Positions 1-12,043 of a stretch of 64,000 bases of DNA are shown here, piece by piece; position 1 is the first letter of the stretch; each line of letters begins with the position of its first letter. A model generated the notes under the pieces. It saw nothing but the letters and a program-made list of their open reading frames with translations. It ran no database searches and had not been told where the DNA came from. The position numbers were made by a program, and so were the translations under genes. Source of the DNA: Symbiodinium natans (lineage: Eukaryota; Sar; Dinophyceae; Suessiales; Symbiodiniaceae). The stretch covers positions 184,001 to 248,000 of the forward strand of contig CAJNDS010002620.1 of NCBI GenBank assembly GCA_905221605.1, written 5' to 3'.

Positions 1-830
1 TGTTGACTTCACATTAGGAATTCCCGCCGCAATTACAAAATCCAGCTGCCAGATCACAATAATGTAGCCCGCCACAATTATAAAATCCAGCCCGGAATAT
101 TCTTCTAAAAGTGATCCCCCAGAAGCTCGCAGTAGAGGCTCACTTAGCCCACTGTGGTGGCACCGGGACAGCTAGACCTACCAGGATTTAGGCGGATATT
201 ATTGAGGAGGCCCTGGCCGGAGAGATTGATCAATGAAGGGGGGGGGGGGGGGTTTATTAATGCGAAGTCAACATTAGGGGAATTCCGCAAGATGGGGCAC
301 TTTTATTGGGCTGGGGGGAGGGGGTTCCCGATAACGAGGAGTAGATTTTTGGGGTACATGCTTTGGGAAATATTCGTCCGTGAGGTGAAGGCCACAGAAC
401 TGCGGCGTCTGAACTAGCAATGTCAAGGACATCATCTATTGAGCCCTGGCAGAAGCTACACATCGAAACCGACAATCACACTAGTACTGGGCAGCTACAA
501 GAGGGACTCAACAGAACGCTTAGAAGAACGGGCTGCAAGGAGAAATAAGAACCTAAACGCCGGAAAGGCGATCCAGAAAAGGTGGAAACCTAATTGCTGC
601 CCAGATGCCAGGCAGGCATGCTTTGCATGGTCTGCCTTGGGCCGGCGCAGAATTGAGGAAGACGGCCGGAACTCTCTCGGATGTGTTTGCACACGTTTGC
701 ACATTCTTGACTCTGCAGTACCGTTGATCAACTGCTGGCAAGATGCAGTTTGCTGGTGGCTTCTTTCAGCCACGAGTCCTGCTTGGCCCGGAGATCCTGC
801 CAGGCCATCTTCTCCGCAACATTTTTTCAG
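1..830. other. No gene recognised; G14 run
   Basis: No reading frame here shows a recognisable domain or a pair of splice sites that agree in phase. A run of about 14 G lies near 239-252. Two similar phrases around 20-100, both ending in 'aaaatccagc', hint at a local duplication. Probably intergenic or intron. Confidence 0.4.
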
Positions 831-889
831 CCTAAACCCTAAACCCTAAACCCTAAACCCTAAGCCCTAAACCCTAAACCCTAAACCCT
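831..889. repeat. CCCTAAA telomere-like array
   Basis: About eight CCCTAAA units with one CCCTAAG variant. This is the plant/algal-type telomere heptamer, but it is internal, with unique sequence on both sides. A minus-strand frame of about 33 codons without stops (913-1016, containing KFSWGSGTEIPAIRS) lies just to the right and may be an exon, but its borders could not be fixed. Confidence 0.9.
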
Positions 890-3870
890 ACAAACCTCCC
901 GCCATGCAAGTCTCAGCTCCCGGCGATCTGGAGACCCTTCAGGTCCGACCGGATCGCCGGGATCTCAGTGCCTGAGCCCCAAGAGAACTTCGCCACTTCG
1001 CTCGGGGCGCTACTCTAGGGCTTTCTGGCTTTGCATACACGTCTTGACCTACGTCTGTGCTTTGGACCTACATTGTATGCTTGTCTGTGCTTGGGCTACG
1101 TAGACCTATGTTCTCGATACTTCCACTTGGCTTGAAAAAGTGAGAAACCCAGAGAAGTAGGCAGACAAGCAACACCTGAAGCCAGCCGCTTTGGTAGCCC
1201 TAGGCCCTGAACACTTTAGCCCTGACTGCCCTAACTGCGTTACCTTTTTCCAGGGACCCTAAACCCTCAATCCTCAACCTTCAACCCTTAGAATACCCTT
1301 AGAGTTCTCAGGATGGCTTGTGCCGTCTCTCTGACTCTGCTCCGGGCGGCCGAGGGAGTAGCCCATCGCATTTTCCATACCTGGTGCAAAGTGCAGCCTT
1401 TTGGGAAGGACGGGTCTTTGCAGCTCGTTGTCTGTGTTTGTCATATTTGTTGGGAAGTGCGGGTGCATGATCCTTGAAGCCCTGAACTCTGCAAGCTCAA
1501 GCAAACAGCCGCTGGGTTGCGCATCTGCTTGTCGAGCAGGCTCGAATGTGTGGCATCGATGTGCCCGCTGACGTCTTTCACCTGGCGCCTCAGCGGGCTT
1601 CTGATGTGGGTGGATTACAACATGGACCCATTATGAGTCGACTAGCATATGTATTCCCATGTCATAGGGCATGCTTTCATTTTAAGAGCCTTCAGGAGTG
1701 TTTGGGTCCCATAGCTCAAGGCAGGGCGCTCCATTGATTGAGTCTTGCTCTTCATCACATCCACAGAACCTGGGGAGGCACTGCAAGGGCCAGAAGGAGA
1801 CAGCCAGTGTTGGAAAAGAGTGCTTGATGACGACACTGTTTGCAGCTTCTGGGAGTGCACGGACGCATGGATTGCAGGGCATGGGTGTATGGGATGACGA
1901 TGAAAAGAATGATTATGCGGCCGGGCAGCACTGCATCGAGGACACGGCCTCTCGCAAGACTTGCAGCTGATCACTCCTTGGCACTGCTGAGCTTGAGCTG
2001 AGCTTGAGTGGAGGCATGGAGGGAAGCCAAGACGTGAGATATCGCCAAGTGAGATATCGCCAAGCTGCATGGGCAACGTTCTTCGTAACCTCAACCCAAG
2101 GCGCTGACTTCCGAGCGCTCAACACAACGATTGCGATGCGACTCAAGCATCTAGAAGAGCCGCTCAGCATTGGTTAACATGGTGATGGCCAAGATCCGCT
2201 GAACATTGAAGTCGGGCTTTCCCCCTCCTCTTTTCGACGGTAAAGATCTGATTTATTTGGCGAGCCGCGCAGCAACCTCGCCCTGGAGGCTGCGAAGGCA
2301 CTCCATCACGTTGTTGCACTTCATGCCTTGGAAGTTACGTGGCAAGGTTCGGGAAGAGACGATCGGCGTAGATTGATTCTGACGGGGGGAAGGACCGGCC
2401 GCTACAACCATGATGACATGCCATGAAGAAGGCTCCTGGCTAGCTTTTTTTTTCTGAGAATGCTCGTATGGTACGCAGTCGTTTTTGTGGCCAGCGGGCA
2501 GTATTGCTGAAGCAGCGTTGCCCAGTCCACTGCTTATGAGCGGCTTGTGCGGGTCGCATGGGCTTTCCCCCGTCATGAGAGCCATCGCTCGCTTGTGACC
2601 CAGGACTGAATGCTGTCGCCGACTGTCGCGCTCGCCACCAGATTTGTCCGGGAAACCCAGGCCAACAACCGTAACGAAAGTTTAAGACCGGTAGTTTTTG
2701 TGTTGCAGAAACCCTTTGGAAGGGTGCCCGAGCTGGAATGTTAACTTCTACCTGGCGTCCTGAAGCCCAATGAAGTCCTGTTACTCTTGTCAGGCGTCTG
2801 GCAAGCTTCAAATCATTGCCCGGTTCTTTCGAGCCCTCTGAACACGACGTGTCATGGGAAGCTTCGGGCCCTTGAGCTCCGTGTGGTCCCAGGCGCACTC
2901 CCAGCTGCCAGCGTCGCGCGCTTCCAAGAGCAAGTCGGCCTGGGGGCTGCAAGCGTCGAGGCTTTTAAAGGCTTGGAGGGGTTCAGGACAGGATGGCGAA
3001 TGAGAGCCCGTCGTTCCCAATACGCCCTAATACCACAAACCCCCAACCCTAAACCCTAGAACCTGAACCCCCAAACCCTAAACATGAACCCTGAACCCCA
3101 AATTTCTCAACCCGAAGCCCCAAACCAGCCTTGTCTGCAGCCGCATCCAGACGCGGCAGCCTTTGCGCCTGGTAGTAAAACACCCGTGGCTTGACGGCCC
3201 CATCCCATATTAGTTGGGGTCTATGGTTTAGGTTTAGGTCCGGCTTAGAGTTCTAGAGCATACCGAAACCTACAAAGCCCCCAACAATGTCAAAGTTGAA
3301 AGATCATCCACAGCTTGCGGAGCACCCGCTTGACTTCGGGAGGGTTTGGGCGCTAGCGTCAACTAGAAAATGTGCGGTTTGTGCACCAGCGCAGACAGCC
3401 ATGAAGGATACCGAGGCAGCCATTTTAGCACGCTTCAGCGCCGTTGAGATGGGGAGTTTTACTCTGCAGTCATGCCCTCAGCGCTGGCAAAGCCTTGACA
3501 CCGTAGAGTTGCAACCCCACGGCTTCCTAGGCTCCATACATATGCAACACCAAAAGAGACGAACGTGATGACGACGAGGACGAGGACGAGGACGCGGACG
3601 AGGACGAGGACGAGTTCGAACGAGCACTTCTACCACCAACACTACCACCACCGCCACCACGACCACGACTACGACCGCGATCACGACCGACGACCGCGAC
3701 CATCTGGATGACAACATGAGGAGTGGACTAAATGCTTGCCGGATGCCTCTGGAGAGCTCTCGAGGAAGGCAAGGCGGCGCTCCAGTGCATCCAGTCTTCG
3801 ACTCACAGCGTCCATGGCCCCTACGACCCCAAACCCCCAAGCCCTGACAGTAGAGGTTTACCACATGCAA
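890..3870. other. Mostly unassigned; GACGAG tract and short duplications
   Basis: No complete gene was recognised. Visible items are a direct repeat of 'gagatatcgccaag' (about 2036-2063), short CCCTAAA-like runs near 3040-3090, and a GACGAG hexamer tract at about 3568-3613 followed by degenerate CCACNA repeats to 3700. A minus-strand frame at about 2815-3000 (ADLLLEARDAGSWECAWDH) looks exon-like, but no splice partner was found. Confidence 0.35.
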
Positions 3871-3878
3871 GATGCGTT

Positions 3879-4180
3879 TTAGTTCAAGACACTGCTGGCG
3901 CCAAGGCACTTCATGTCAGCTTTGATTCCTTCAGCTGCGGGCTCGAAGGTATATCTGAAGACTAGAAACTGCATAAGACATCCAACTTGACGCAGTCGGA
4001 GAGATGCCCGAAACTTGTGAAAGTCGTGGCCCTTTGCTCTCGTGGGCTCGTCCGCGTCTTGAAGATCGGCTGCGCTCTTTGCGCACCCTAGCGGCGGAAG
4101 GCGAAAATTGAAGTCGACGAAAAGCTCTTGTGTCCCAGCGCCGAGGGAATTCGGTTGACATGGCGCAGGCTGACCGGCGG
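3879..4180 (-). CDS. Possible terminal exon, unidentified protein
   Basis: A minus-strand frame ending in TAA-like stop at 3879 contains ELFVDFNFRLPPLG, an acidic stretch (SAADLQDADEPTRAKG) and FRYTFEPAAEGIKADMK. Its composition looks coding, and it lies downstream of the three-exon fragment at 4.49-4.95 kb on the same strand, so it could be the 3' end of that gene. Another minus-strand frame over the same bases is also open and rich in Arg/Ser, so the choice of frame is uncertain. No family was recognised. Confidence 0.3.
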
Positions 4181-4489
4181 TGAGTGAAAGCCGTGGACTT
4201 CTCATTGTCATGCTGCTTGTGCAAGAAACCACGCCAGGTCAGCAACAGCGTGAATCATCGTGCATTAGCAGCATGCGGCTTGCCAGGGCTCATCCCTGGA
4301 TACCCACGTAGAGCAGGCCAAGTGCGAAAATCACCGCGGACACAACGCGGTAGTCCCAACCTAAGACACGATGCGACAGAATCATTCGGCTTTCCTAGTT
4401 GCGACATACACGAACAAAATGACATAAGCCCTAACTAATGGGCTTCATCGCGCATATCTACTCATGTTAAGGGTATAGAAGTCACTTAC

Positions 4490-4949
4490 CTTCTCCAAGT
4501 TGACGCCAAACCCCCGGAGCCAAAGGCTCCGGCTGAAGTCCACGCCCCCGCGGGGCTCCTCCTCCTTGGGCACCTTTGCTGCTGTGAGCTCCTAAGCCCT
4601 AAAACGTGTAAACCCCCTCAAGCCCTGAAGCTTCACCTGCCAGCGTAACAGCAAGCAAGCCCCTGAAACTCTTGAAAGCATCGTCTGCGTAACCCTGAAC
4701 CCTGCTAAACCCTAAGCCCTAAACCACAAACCCGAAACCCTAAGCCTTCTGTGAAGGTCTGGGGCCTGGGCTCCTCCGGTGGCCTCCATCAGCCAATCGG
4801 GCAGCTCGCCTGGCGCTGCTAAGGGTGTTTGGGGGGGTTTACACCCTTGCTGTTCATGGTTTGCGGGGCTATGGGGTGCGTAAATACCTTGCCAGATTCC
4901 TTCAGAAAGCCACTCATTGAGCCAGTCAGTGGTCCGGAACTCGGTGGCT
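4490..4949 (-). CDS. Three phased exons of an unidentified protein
   Basis: Three minus-strand exons join in frame. Exon A (about 4949-4888) encodes ATEFRTTDWLNEWLSEGIWQ and ends with a GT donor in phase 1. Exon B (4815-4766, 50 nt) encodes PGELPDWLMEATGGAQ and ends with a GC donor in phase 0. Exon C (4591-4490, exactly 34 codons) starts after TTAG, encodes ELTAAKVPKEEEPRGGVDF and more, and ends AAG|GTAAGTG, a textbook donor. All three phases agree, which is hard to get by chance. The protein is Trp/Leu/Glu-rich with repeated D/E-W-L. I do not recognise the family. Both gene ends are missing; the 3' end may be the frame at 3.9-4.2 kb. Confidence 0.6.
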
Positions 4950-7261
4950 GAGTGATTCTCTCCGGTGACCTCCCGCCGGCTTCATCCGACTTTCTCAGTG
5001 GGGTCTTGGCTTTTCTGAAGGGTTTGGGCCCGGCTTGGGCGGCCCCAAACCCTCGAATTGAGGGGTGGCTTGACATCCCCAAGGCTGGCCTGCAGCCTGC
5101 GCTTGCCTTGGATCCTTGGCTTTCGGCAGAAAAGTTGTCCAACAACCAGGGCTTGGCATGCCTTTGCCTCCACTTACTCTACATAAGAATATGACGTTGC
5201 ACCTGCTTTATGTTGGGGCCCTGAACAGCCACCGGGTGTTGTATGAATTGAAGCGGGATGAGCTTAGATGAACTCAAAAAGGGAGTAAGTGAAGAAGAAC
5301 AGTGTGAGGGGTAGGCACCACCCCTGAAGGGATTACGATCTCTTCAAGGCATGAGGCGAGGCCTCTGAAATTCACATCGCGCGGCTTAGGATTGGAAGGG
5401 TTGACGTTGAGATTTCAAGTAGCCAGGAGGTCATGCTTTTGACATCCATCCCTGGCTTTAAAGCTTTGGCCTTTAAGCTATGAGGCCCGGGCATGGAGAT
5501 CAAGAGCCCCACGGCTCGGGGACGGGACGTTAAAGAGGGTCCCAAGGCAGCGCCCGGCTATAGAAGGGGTCGGCAGGCCCCTGGACCACCCACCCCCTTG
5601 TCAGGTTGATCGGGACAACTTTTCCTATGGTGTGTCTAAGGGAAATTCCTGATAGTGGGAATCCCAGCTTTCTGGATTCAGGGTGTTGAAAGGGTTGCAC
5701 GGTTTGGGAACCCCCCCCCCCACCCCCTAATAAAACAAAGCAAAAACAATCCCGGAGACGCTTACCGTTATCAAGAGACCCGCCGGACCCCCACCAAGCA
5801 GTCCCCAGACACCCTGACGTGCCGATCTGATCTGAGGCACATCCAGCTCAGGCCGCTCAGGACTGGCAGGCCGCGCGAGCCGAGGCCTACAGCCAGTGTC
5901 GCATGATGTCGAGAATAAGATGTGGACATAGGATCATGTGGTATCATACGAAGGAATAGAATATGACAAAATGTACCCCATACATTTTTTAACATTTTTG
6001 GTTTTTTACACACAATATACTACGTGCTGTATGTTTACTATAGGTCATGAAGTGTATATTCACCTCGGCTTCCTGCAGAGAAGCGTCTGGAACAAGCAGA
6101 CCCGGATCCGGTCTCCTTCCCCTAACACAACCCTTCCCCTGACGCAAACCCCCCCCCCTCCCTCCCTGTAGGACCCCCCCCGATCGCTTTCGCTTGGAGC
6201 AGCTGCAAACCGATGCCGTGGAGGGTCCCACCTGTCGGCGGCTCCGACAGACAGAGGGAAGCGCCTCGAAGAAGCACAAAACCCTTCCCCCTCCCCCCCC
6301 CCCCCCACCACCCGTTTACGGGCTCCATGCCGACGTCATCTCTACATACTTCTGCTCTAAGCGTTTACAACTATTCCATGTTCTACATTCTAAGTTTGTA
6401 TTCTATTTTATTTTTTCTAGTCTATATTCTGTGTAATCTACTTTCTTGAATACCATCACATTTCGTGCGAATTGTATAATACACTTGCGGTCCTGTCTGC
6501 CAGCGCCTTCGCATCCTCGGCTGTCCTCCCGTGAAACTTGGCCAGGTGGAGGCCTTGTGCGGTGCACTGCTCTGCACCCACAATGCTGACACTCACATGA
6601 AAAACGCTGAGACACACGAGTCGTGCCACCCACACCCATGTCCACACACCCATGTCCAGGCACCGGGCGGAAAGCGCAGCAGCCAGAAGCAAGAAGGCGC
6701 ATGCCTCGTTGAAATTGTGGAAAGCGATGACTGCGACTCCGGGGTTCAAAAGTTTTTTCGCCCGACTGGGATGTCTTGATGCAGCACATTAGGTACATTG
6801 GATGCACGCTTCCGTACGTTTCCGAATCTGCTCAGCCTCGCAACGGGCTTTCGCAGTGCTGGGGCAACAGGAGCAGAGCGGGGTCGAACAAAACCATCCT
6901 TGTCGCAGTGGAGAAGTTTACGCTGTGCAGGCTTGGGGCTGGACCTTGCAACGTCGCACCATGGCGTGGGTAGCAGACAGCGAGTTTTGTATGCAAGTAG
7001 CTGCGTTTCTCTTGGCAATGCCCTTTCCGATGTGTATGCAAAGGCTTGAGCTTAGAAGTGTCGAGGGCTGCAAGGATTAGGGACTTGCGGGGATGCGCCG
7101 AGCCGAGCTGTTCGGCTTCTTCTGAAGATCTGCGCTTCTGAGCCAAGTATCGTACTGTCGTGCCACCACGCCCGCCCAACGAAGCCCGCAGGGCCCAGTG
7201 AGAAAAATCTGAGCATGTGACAGCCTAGGTCGTATGGTTGTCATAGGGATCCACCCTCCAC
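4950..7261. other. No gene recognised; C-rich runs
   Basis: C runs occur near 5710, 6150, 6175 and 6297-6306. Minus-strand frames at about 6460-6750 (FHNFNEACAFLLLAA and KFHGRTAEDAKALADR) look exon-like, but I could not define borders. Nothing else is supported. Confidence 0.3.
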
Positions 7262-7484
7262 GAAACCCTAAACCCCTAAACCCTCAACCCCTCAACCCCT
7301 AAACCCCTAACCCTAAACCCACCCCTCTTAATACATCAAAGCAGGAGATCAAACTCCAGCGCCGGTCCCGAGACTTTGGAGTCTGCGGCACGGTCGAACC
7401 CTGGCCGCGGGTGCTGGGATTTGGGTTTGTTGTATTCAAACAGTACGACTTGGTTTAGGGTTTAGGGTTTAGGATTTAGGGTTG
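7262..7484. repeat. CCCTAAA array, short island, TTTAGGG array
   Basis: CCCTAAA units at 7262-7318 and TTTAGGG units at 7452-7484 face each other across a 130-bp island. The island has an open minus-strand frame (EYNKPKSQHPRPGFDRAAD) and an open plus-strand frame, so it may hold an exon of either strand. A further exon-like minus frame lies at about 7684-7768 (MEHSGPLALASAAMLLQ, followed by a GT donor). Confidence 0.75.
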
Positions 7485-7769
7485 AAGCATATGTAGCGTT
7501 TACCATACGGACTACTATATTCCCCTATCTTTCTGTGAGTCCTGGGGCGCTTTCCATTGCCTTGCTGGTGCCTGAGCACTCTCCCGACGCTGAACCCTGC
7601 ACCCCTCAAACCCCCATAATATACTTTGAAACAACAAATATGCTTTACATAAGTCATTCGTAAGATTCTCTTTATTAACTTTAAGATCCACTGCCTCGGT
7701 GCCCTGAAGCAGCATCGCTGCCGATGCCAGCGCCAAAGGTCCGGAGTGTTCCATCTGCACCTCGTCTAC

Positions 7770-10582
7770 GTATCGTCATGAGCCCAGGATGGCCCTTAAA
7801 ACCCTCTGAAAAATATTCCTGAATAAGATCCTCTTAAACCCAATAAGGGAAAATATAAAATATCCCAAGGGCCTACCTAGGAGCCAGTCGAAGATGTATG
7901 CTACAAGGTATGTGAAAACCCCCCGAAGCAGCAAAAAAAACGCATGGAATTGAAATCTTATCGATCTCGTCAGCATGCAAAGGAAGGCACTTTATGATTG
8001 GGTGTTTTCTCTGCACCGTCTCCTTCCGCAACGCCCGCCCAGAGGATACTGATAAACGTGACAATCGCTGATGTCAGCTCGAAGCACAAACGACAAACTT
8101 GAAGCCTGCAACAGCTCCGAGCAACGGCAGCTGCCAACCTTTTTTTCGCAAACCGGAACCTCTGATTCGCAAGCAATCAGTCCCAAACCCTCCTAGCCTA
8201 AACCCCAAAAATCCTAAGCCCCATCCCTTGCCTTGTCCAACTGGCTCGACACTGCCTGCAACACAAGAAACCCGATCGTCGCTTTGTTGTTTTCGGTACG
8301 AGCTTTCCTTCCAACACTCCAGAGGCAAGCATGCCCTGATAGCCTATACACCGCAACCCCAAATAGCCTGGTTCCCCATTTGCACTAACAGTCCTTAATG
8401 GGAATTATCGTACCCCCTGGTATAATCCCCTTTTAAGGACTGCTAGTATCAGGGGGAACGTCCCAGCTCCGTACCCCTGGACCCTATGGTGCCTCAAGGC
8501 GGTCCGTCAGACTGTCGCTGAGGCGTTCGCGGCTCAGGCGCTCAGCTGCGACCTTCCAGCGGCAACAAAACAACTGTGCCCCAAAATCCTGAAGCGTCTG
8601 AATTGACTCTAAGCCATATAATCCCCAAGCCCGCCAGACTTCTCTCCGTCCCTAATGCCCTTGAGGACCCTCAGTCCTGGACCATCCTCAACCCCTAAGC
8701 CCTAAAGCCCTCAAACCCGGGCTTGTGTAAGGGTTTCGGCCTGTTTTTTGCCTTTTTTAATCTTTTTGGAACGGCTTAAGGCTAGGGGGCTTAGGGAAAT
8801 GGAGGGTGCAGGGCGCAGCGATGTTTTTTGTCGAGGAGTTTAAACATTTAAGGTGGGTTTTTGGCTTCGGGCCTCGTGTGGATACCTGGTGTGCGGCAGG
8901 ACTGAGGCTTGAACTCTGATATTACTGCTCATCCAACAGAAGACCCCAAACCCCCTCATCGATGTGCCCTGCACCGGAACCTGTGCAACCTTATGTTATA
9001 CATATATATATACACATAAATACATAACTAAAAAAATAAATAAATAAATATATATATATATATAGATATAGGGATCCTTAATATTGTTTGTATACATATA
9101 TACATGCATATATATATATATATATATGCATATAGGGATCCTTAAAGCGACCACACCTCGCTTTGCAGCGTGTCTAGCCGTCGCTCGACTGCCGAGAGAT
9201 GATCTGCCACGGCCTGCGTTCCACTCAATTGCAATCGATGCTTAAGACTCAACGGTCCAGGGTTCAGGAGACTTGCCTGCGCGCATCCGAACACTTCTCT
9301 GTTGTGCAAGCTTGTGCTTTCAAGTGAGGGCTACACCCAAACCAATCACCAACGTGTAGTTCGAAGCAGTCTGGGAGCGAGACCTGCTCGATCCTCAGAT
9401 GCCCAGACAAAGAGTTGCGGATGAACTGATAAGGGCTTGCCGCATCACACGAAGACTTGAAGCACATCCGCTGACCGATTCGATACCACCCTAGGTCTCA
9501 AGGTTGTTGGAACAAAGCTCGGCTAACGGTTCACCGGTCAGCTCGTGTCTCTTGGGCTTGGTGCTTAGGTCTCCGGCATTCTTCTGACTTCGTCAGAAGG
9601 GCCCAGCGAGCCTAGCAAGTCAAGACGAAAAGTGAGATGTCTTGCCTACACAGGTGAAGCCCAAAGGCTCGCACTCAAAGCATGCTGGCCAGTGTCTCCG
9701 AGCAACTCCCTCCGTGCACATATCAGGCAGCAGCCCCACTCGCACACTTGCGAAAGTTAGTGCAGGCACAGGCACTAATTGTGCATCCTCTGCCGCTCTG
9801 ATTTCAAAGCCCATCTCACGCCTGTGCCTTCGACAGAATAGCCTCGGTCCTTCGAGAAGCTGAACTCAGCGCCTGGAGACCTGGGATTCAGAAAGGTGTG
9901 GGGTTTTGTGGCTCAGGGGGGATGAGGCTCTTCAGGGATTCAGCCAGAGCTGTTGAGGGTTTAGGGGTTAAGTGTTTCTAGGTCGTAGGGTTTGGAGTGA
10001 CAGGTGACTTTGAGCCTTGCTTCCGGGGGCATGCGACAGCTCACTGGGCACCGCTTCACATCAAGCTGCTGCAGGTGTATTCGGTGTATTTGCAATGCCT
10101 ACTGAGGCCCCTGGCCCACTGCAGGAATCTCGCTCCTCCTGTCAGGGAGGAACAGCAGACAGGCTTTGCCCTGCACAGCCCTACCTCAGCCATGACTGTC
10201 AGGTCGAACTCAGACGGTCACCTGCAGCGTCATCTGCTCCCAGTGCTGGATGGCTTCTGGCACGGCCATGCGTCCTGGATAATAGGGTGGCTGCATGCAG
10301 CCCTTTGGACTCTTGAGAAGAAGTGCACAGCAGAGCATTACCATCGTTGCTGCCACTGCCCTAAGAATTTGCAATAAAACAACACATGAGCCCCCTCCTT
10401 CGCTCCCCAATGCCGCAGACGCCTGCACTTGTAGGGACAAACTGCCGACGCAACTTTGCCCGTTTGCCATTTTGCAGGTCAAGCCTGCGCCGTGACATCA
10501 GGAGCCATTCAAGGCTACAACAGAATGCAAGAGCCCTGCAGTTATAAGTGCAACGGCAGCAACGTGTTGCTCCTTATGGCAG
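7770..10582. other. No gene recognised; AT-rich tract at 8995-9147
   Basis: An AT-rich stretch (TA)n/(TAAA)n lies at about 8995-9147. It contains two copies of 'tatagggatccttaa' (near 9065 and 9133). Short inverted repeats occur at 8389-8442 (CAGTCCTTAA with TTAAGGACTG). Open frames on both strands between 9.6 and 10.5 kb could not be tied to families or splice sites. Confidence 0.4.
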
Positions 10583-10795
10583 GCGCTTGTGGCTGATGTC
10601 TCTTCATGGGCGCATGATGGGTATTCGACTGTGTACTCAGCTGCAAGCCCGCACGGCGTCGGCGCGGCCCCCAAGTACGCTACGCTGCTCACATGGCCCG
10701 AGTTCGAGCCCCTGCATGAAGGCACTCTATGTCGCATCGGCATGTGCATCAGCAAACTCAAAGCCGTGTCAGTCATGCATACAATCGAGAGCCAG
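10583..10795 (+). CDS. Clean 71-codon internal exon, unidentified
   Basis: A plus-strand exon of exactly 213 nt lies between a good acceptor (TTATGGCAG) and a consensus donor (CCAG|GTGAGC), in phase 0 at both ends. It encodes ALVADVSSWAHDGYSTVYS, then PKYATLLTWPEFEPLHEG and CRIGMCISKLKAVSVMHTI. It is one of the few plus-strand exons in the window. I recognise no domain. Neighbouring exons of the same gene were not identified with confidence; a possible one lies at about 10129-10190. Confidence 0.55.
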
Positions 10796-11115
10796 GTGAG
10801 CACAGATATCCGATTATCTCCACTCCTATACCTCATCCAACGGCCGAAATGAAGCCCGAAACGGCTGGAAGCAGGGCAGAGAGGGAGCTGTTGCACCTGC
10901 AGTGCCTTGGGCAGTGACGCCACTTCTCACGGAATCCAGTGAGCGCGAGGGCGAGAGTCTAAGTTTAGCCTTGAGCACCCAACCTTTAACTCTAGCTCAG
11001 TTTTTCGGGGTTGGAGCCACCAGAAATCATTCCGGCGCAGGTCATCTCTACAACAGATCACGGGTCTGCACGAAATTGAGACGATATTGCCAGTGCACTC
11101 TACTCCCTATCAGCC

Positions 11116-11116
<1 letters not shown>

Positions 11117-11146
<30 letters not shown>

Positions 11147-11208
11147 CTTCTTCTTCTTCTTCTTCTTCTTCTTCTTCTTCTTCTTCTTCTTCTTCTTCTT
11201 CTTCTTCG
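11117..11208. repeat. (CTT)n microsatellite
   Basis: About 30 perfect CTT units, ended by a single CGT. It gives a poly-Phe or poly-Ser frame on the plus strand that should not be taken as a gene. Confidence 0.95.
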
Positions 11209-11503
11209 TCTTGCTCATTCTAAGCTCTTCTCATCCCTTTGTTGAGTATTGAGAACTCTCCCACAAGAACACTGAGGTCAGCACACCACTTTGCAGCTCG
11301 AGCTGCGTCTTTTGCGCCTCCGCCGAGGAGTGGAAGCTTCTGCTTAGGGGGAATGAGTACTGCCCACATGTGCCCAATCAGCGTGGTGCAGTGTCCAAGA
11401 GCAACCTTTCAAGACCATTCTCCAGCAGTCCCGGGCCGACACCCCCAAGAGTCCATAACAACTACGCTTTCCAGGGCCGACATAGTGTAGAATCCCAGGA
11501 AGC

Positions 11504-11566
11504 CCCCCCCCCCCCCCCCCCCTCCCCCCCCCCCCTTCCCCCCCCCCCCCCCCCCCCCCTCCCTCC
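11504..11566. repeat. C-rich homopolymer tract
   Basis: Runs of C broken by single or paired T over about 60 bp. Long homopolymers like this are prone to assembly error. Confidence 0.9.
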
Positions 11567-12043
11567 CCGCCAAAGTTTCCAAAAAAGCCTCGTAGGCCTT
11601 CAAAAGGCTCTGAAAGGGCCCGAAGCGGTCGACGCCCCAAAAAGTTTGAACCTATGCCAAGAAAAACGCTAGGTTCCTCAGTAACCTAGGCGAAGAAAGG
11701 GGCACCCTTTTTGACTAATTTAAGCTGAAAAGGGACAAGTACTACTGGGCACCCTTGCACGTGTCAGTCGAAGCTGGAAACCCAACACCCCTAAACCCGA
11801 AGACGAAACAGAGCACCTTTTCGAAGCGCTGTGTTTAATCAGTGGGCGCTTGCTTGCTTTGCAGACAGGCCCGCGTCAGTCATTCTCTTCTGAAAACCTA
11901 CGAAAAAGGGCTCTGGAGGACGGAGGCCAAGTCGGAGACAAGGAGGAGATATGTGGTTCATGCCTGGGGCTCAAGGTTTAGGGGGTTAGGGCTGGCCTGA
12001 CCGTGAGCTCCAATTTGGATCGCCGAAACGTGGCAGTAGCCCA

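Noticed and set aside
831-889. Chromosome end (telomere)
   Set aside because: The same heptamer recurs in both orientations through the whole window with unique DNA and exons between, so these are internal arrays.
10695-10725. tRNA gene, from a GAGTTCGAGCCCC box
   Set aside because: No matching A box or cloverleaf arms could be found, and it lies inside a well-bordered exon.
10902-11252. Plus-strand ORF with a long Phe run
   Set aside because: Most of it is the (CTT)n microsatellite; no start context or domain.
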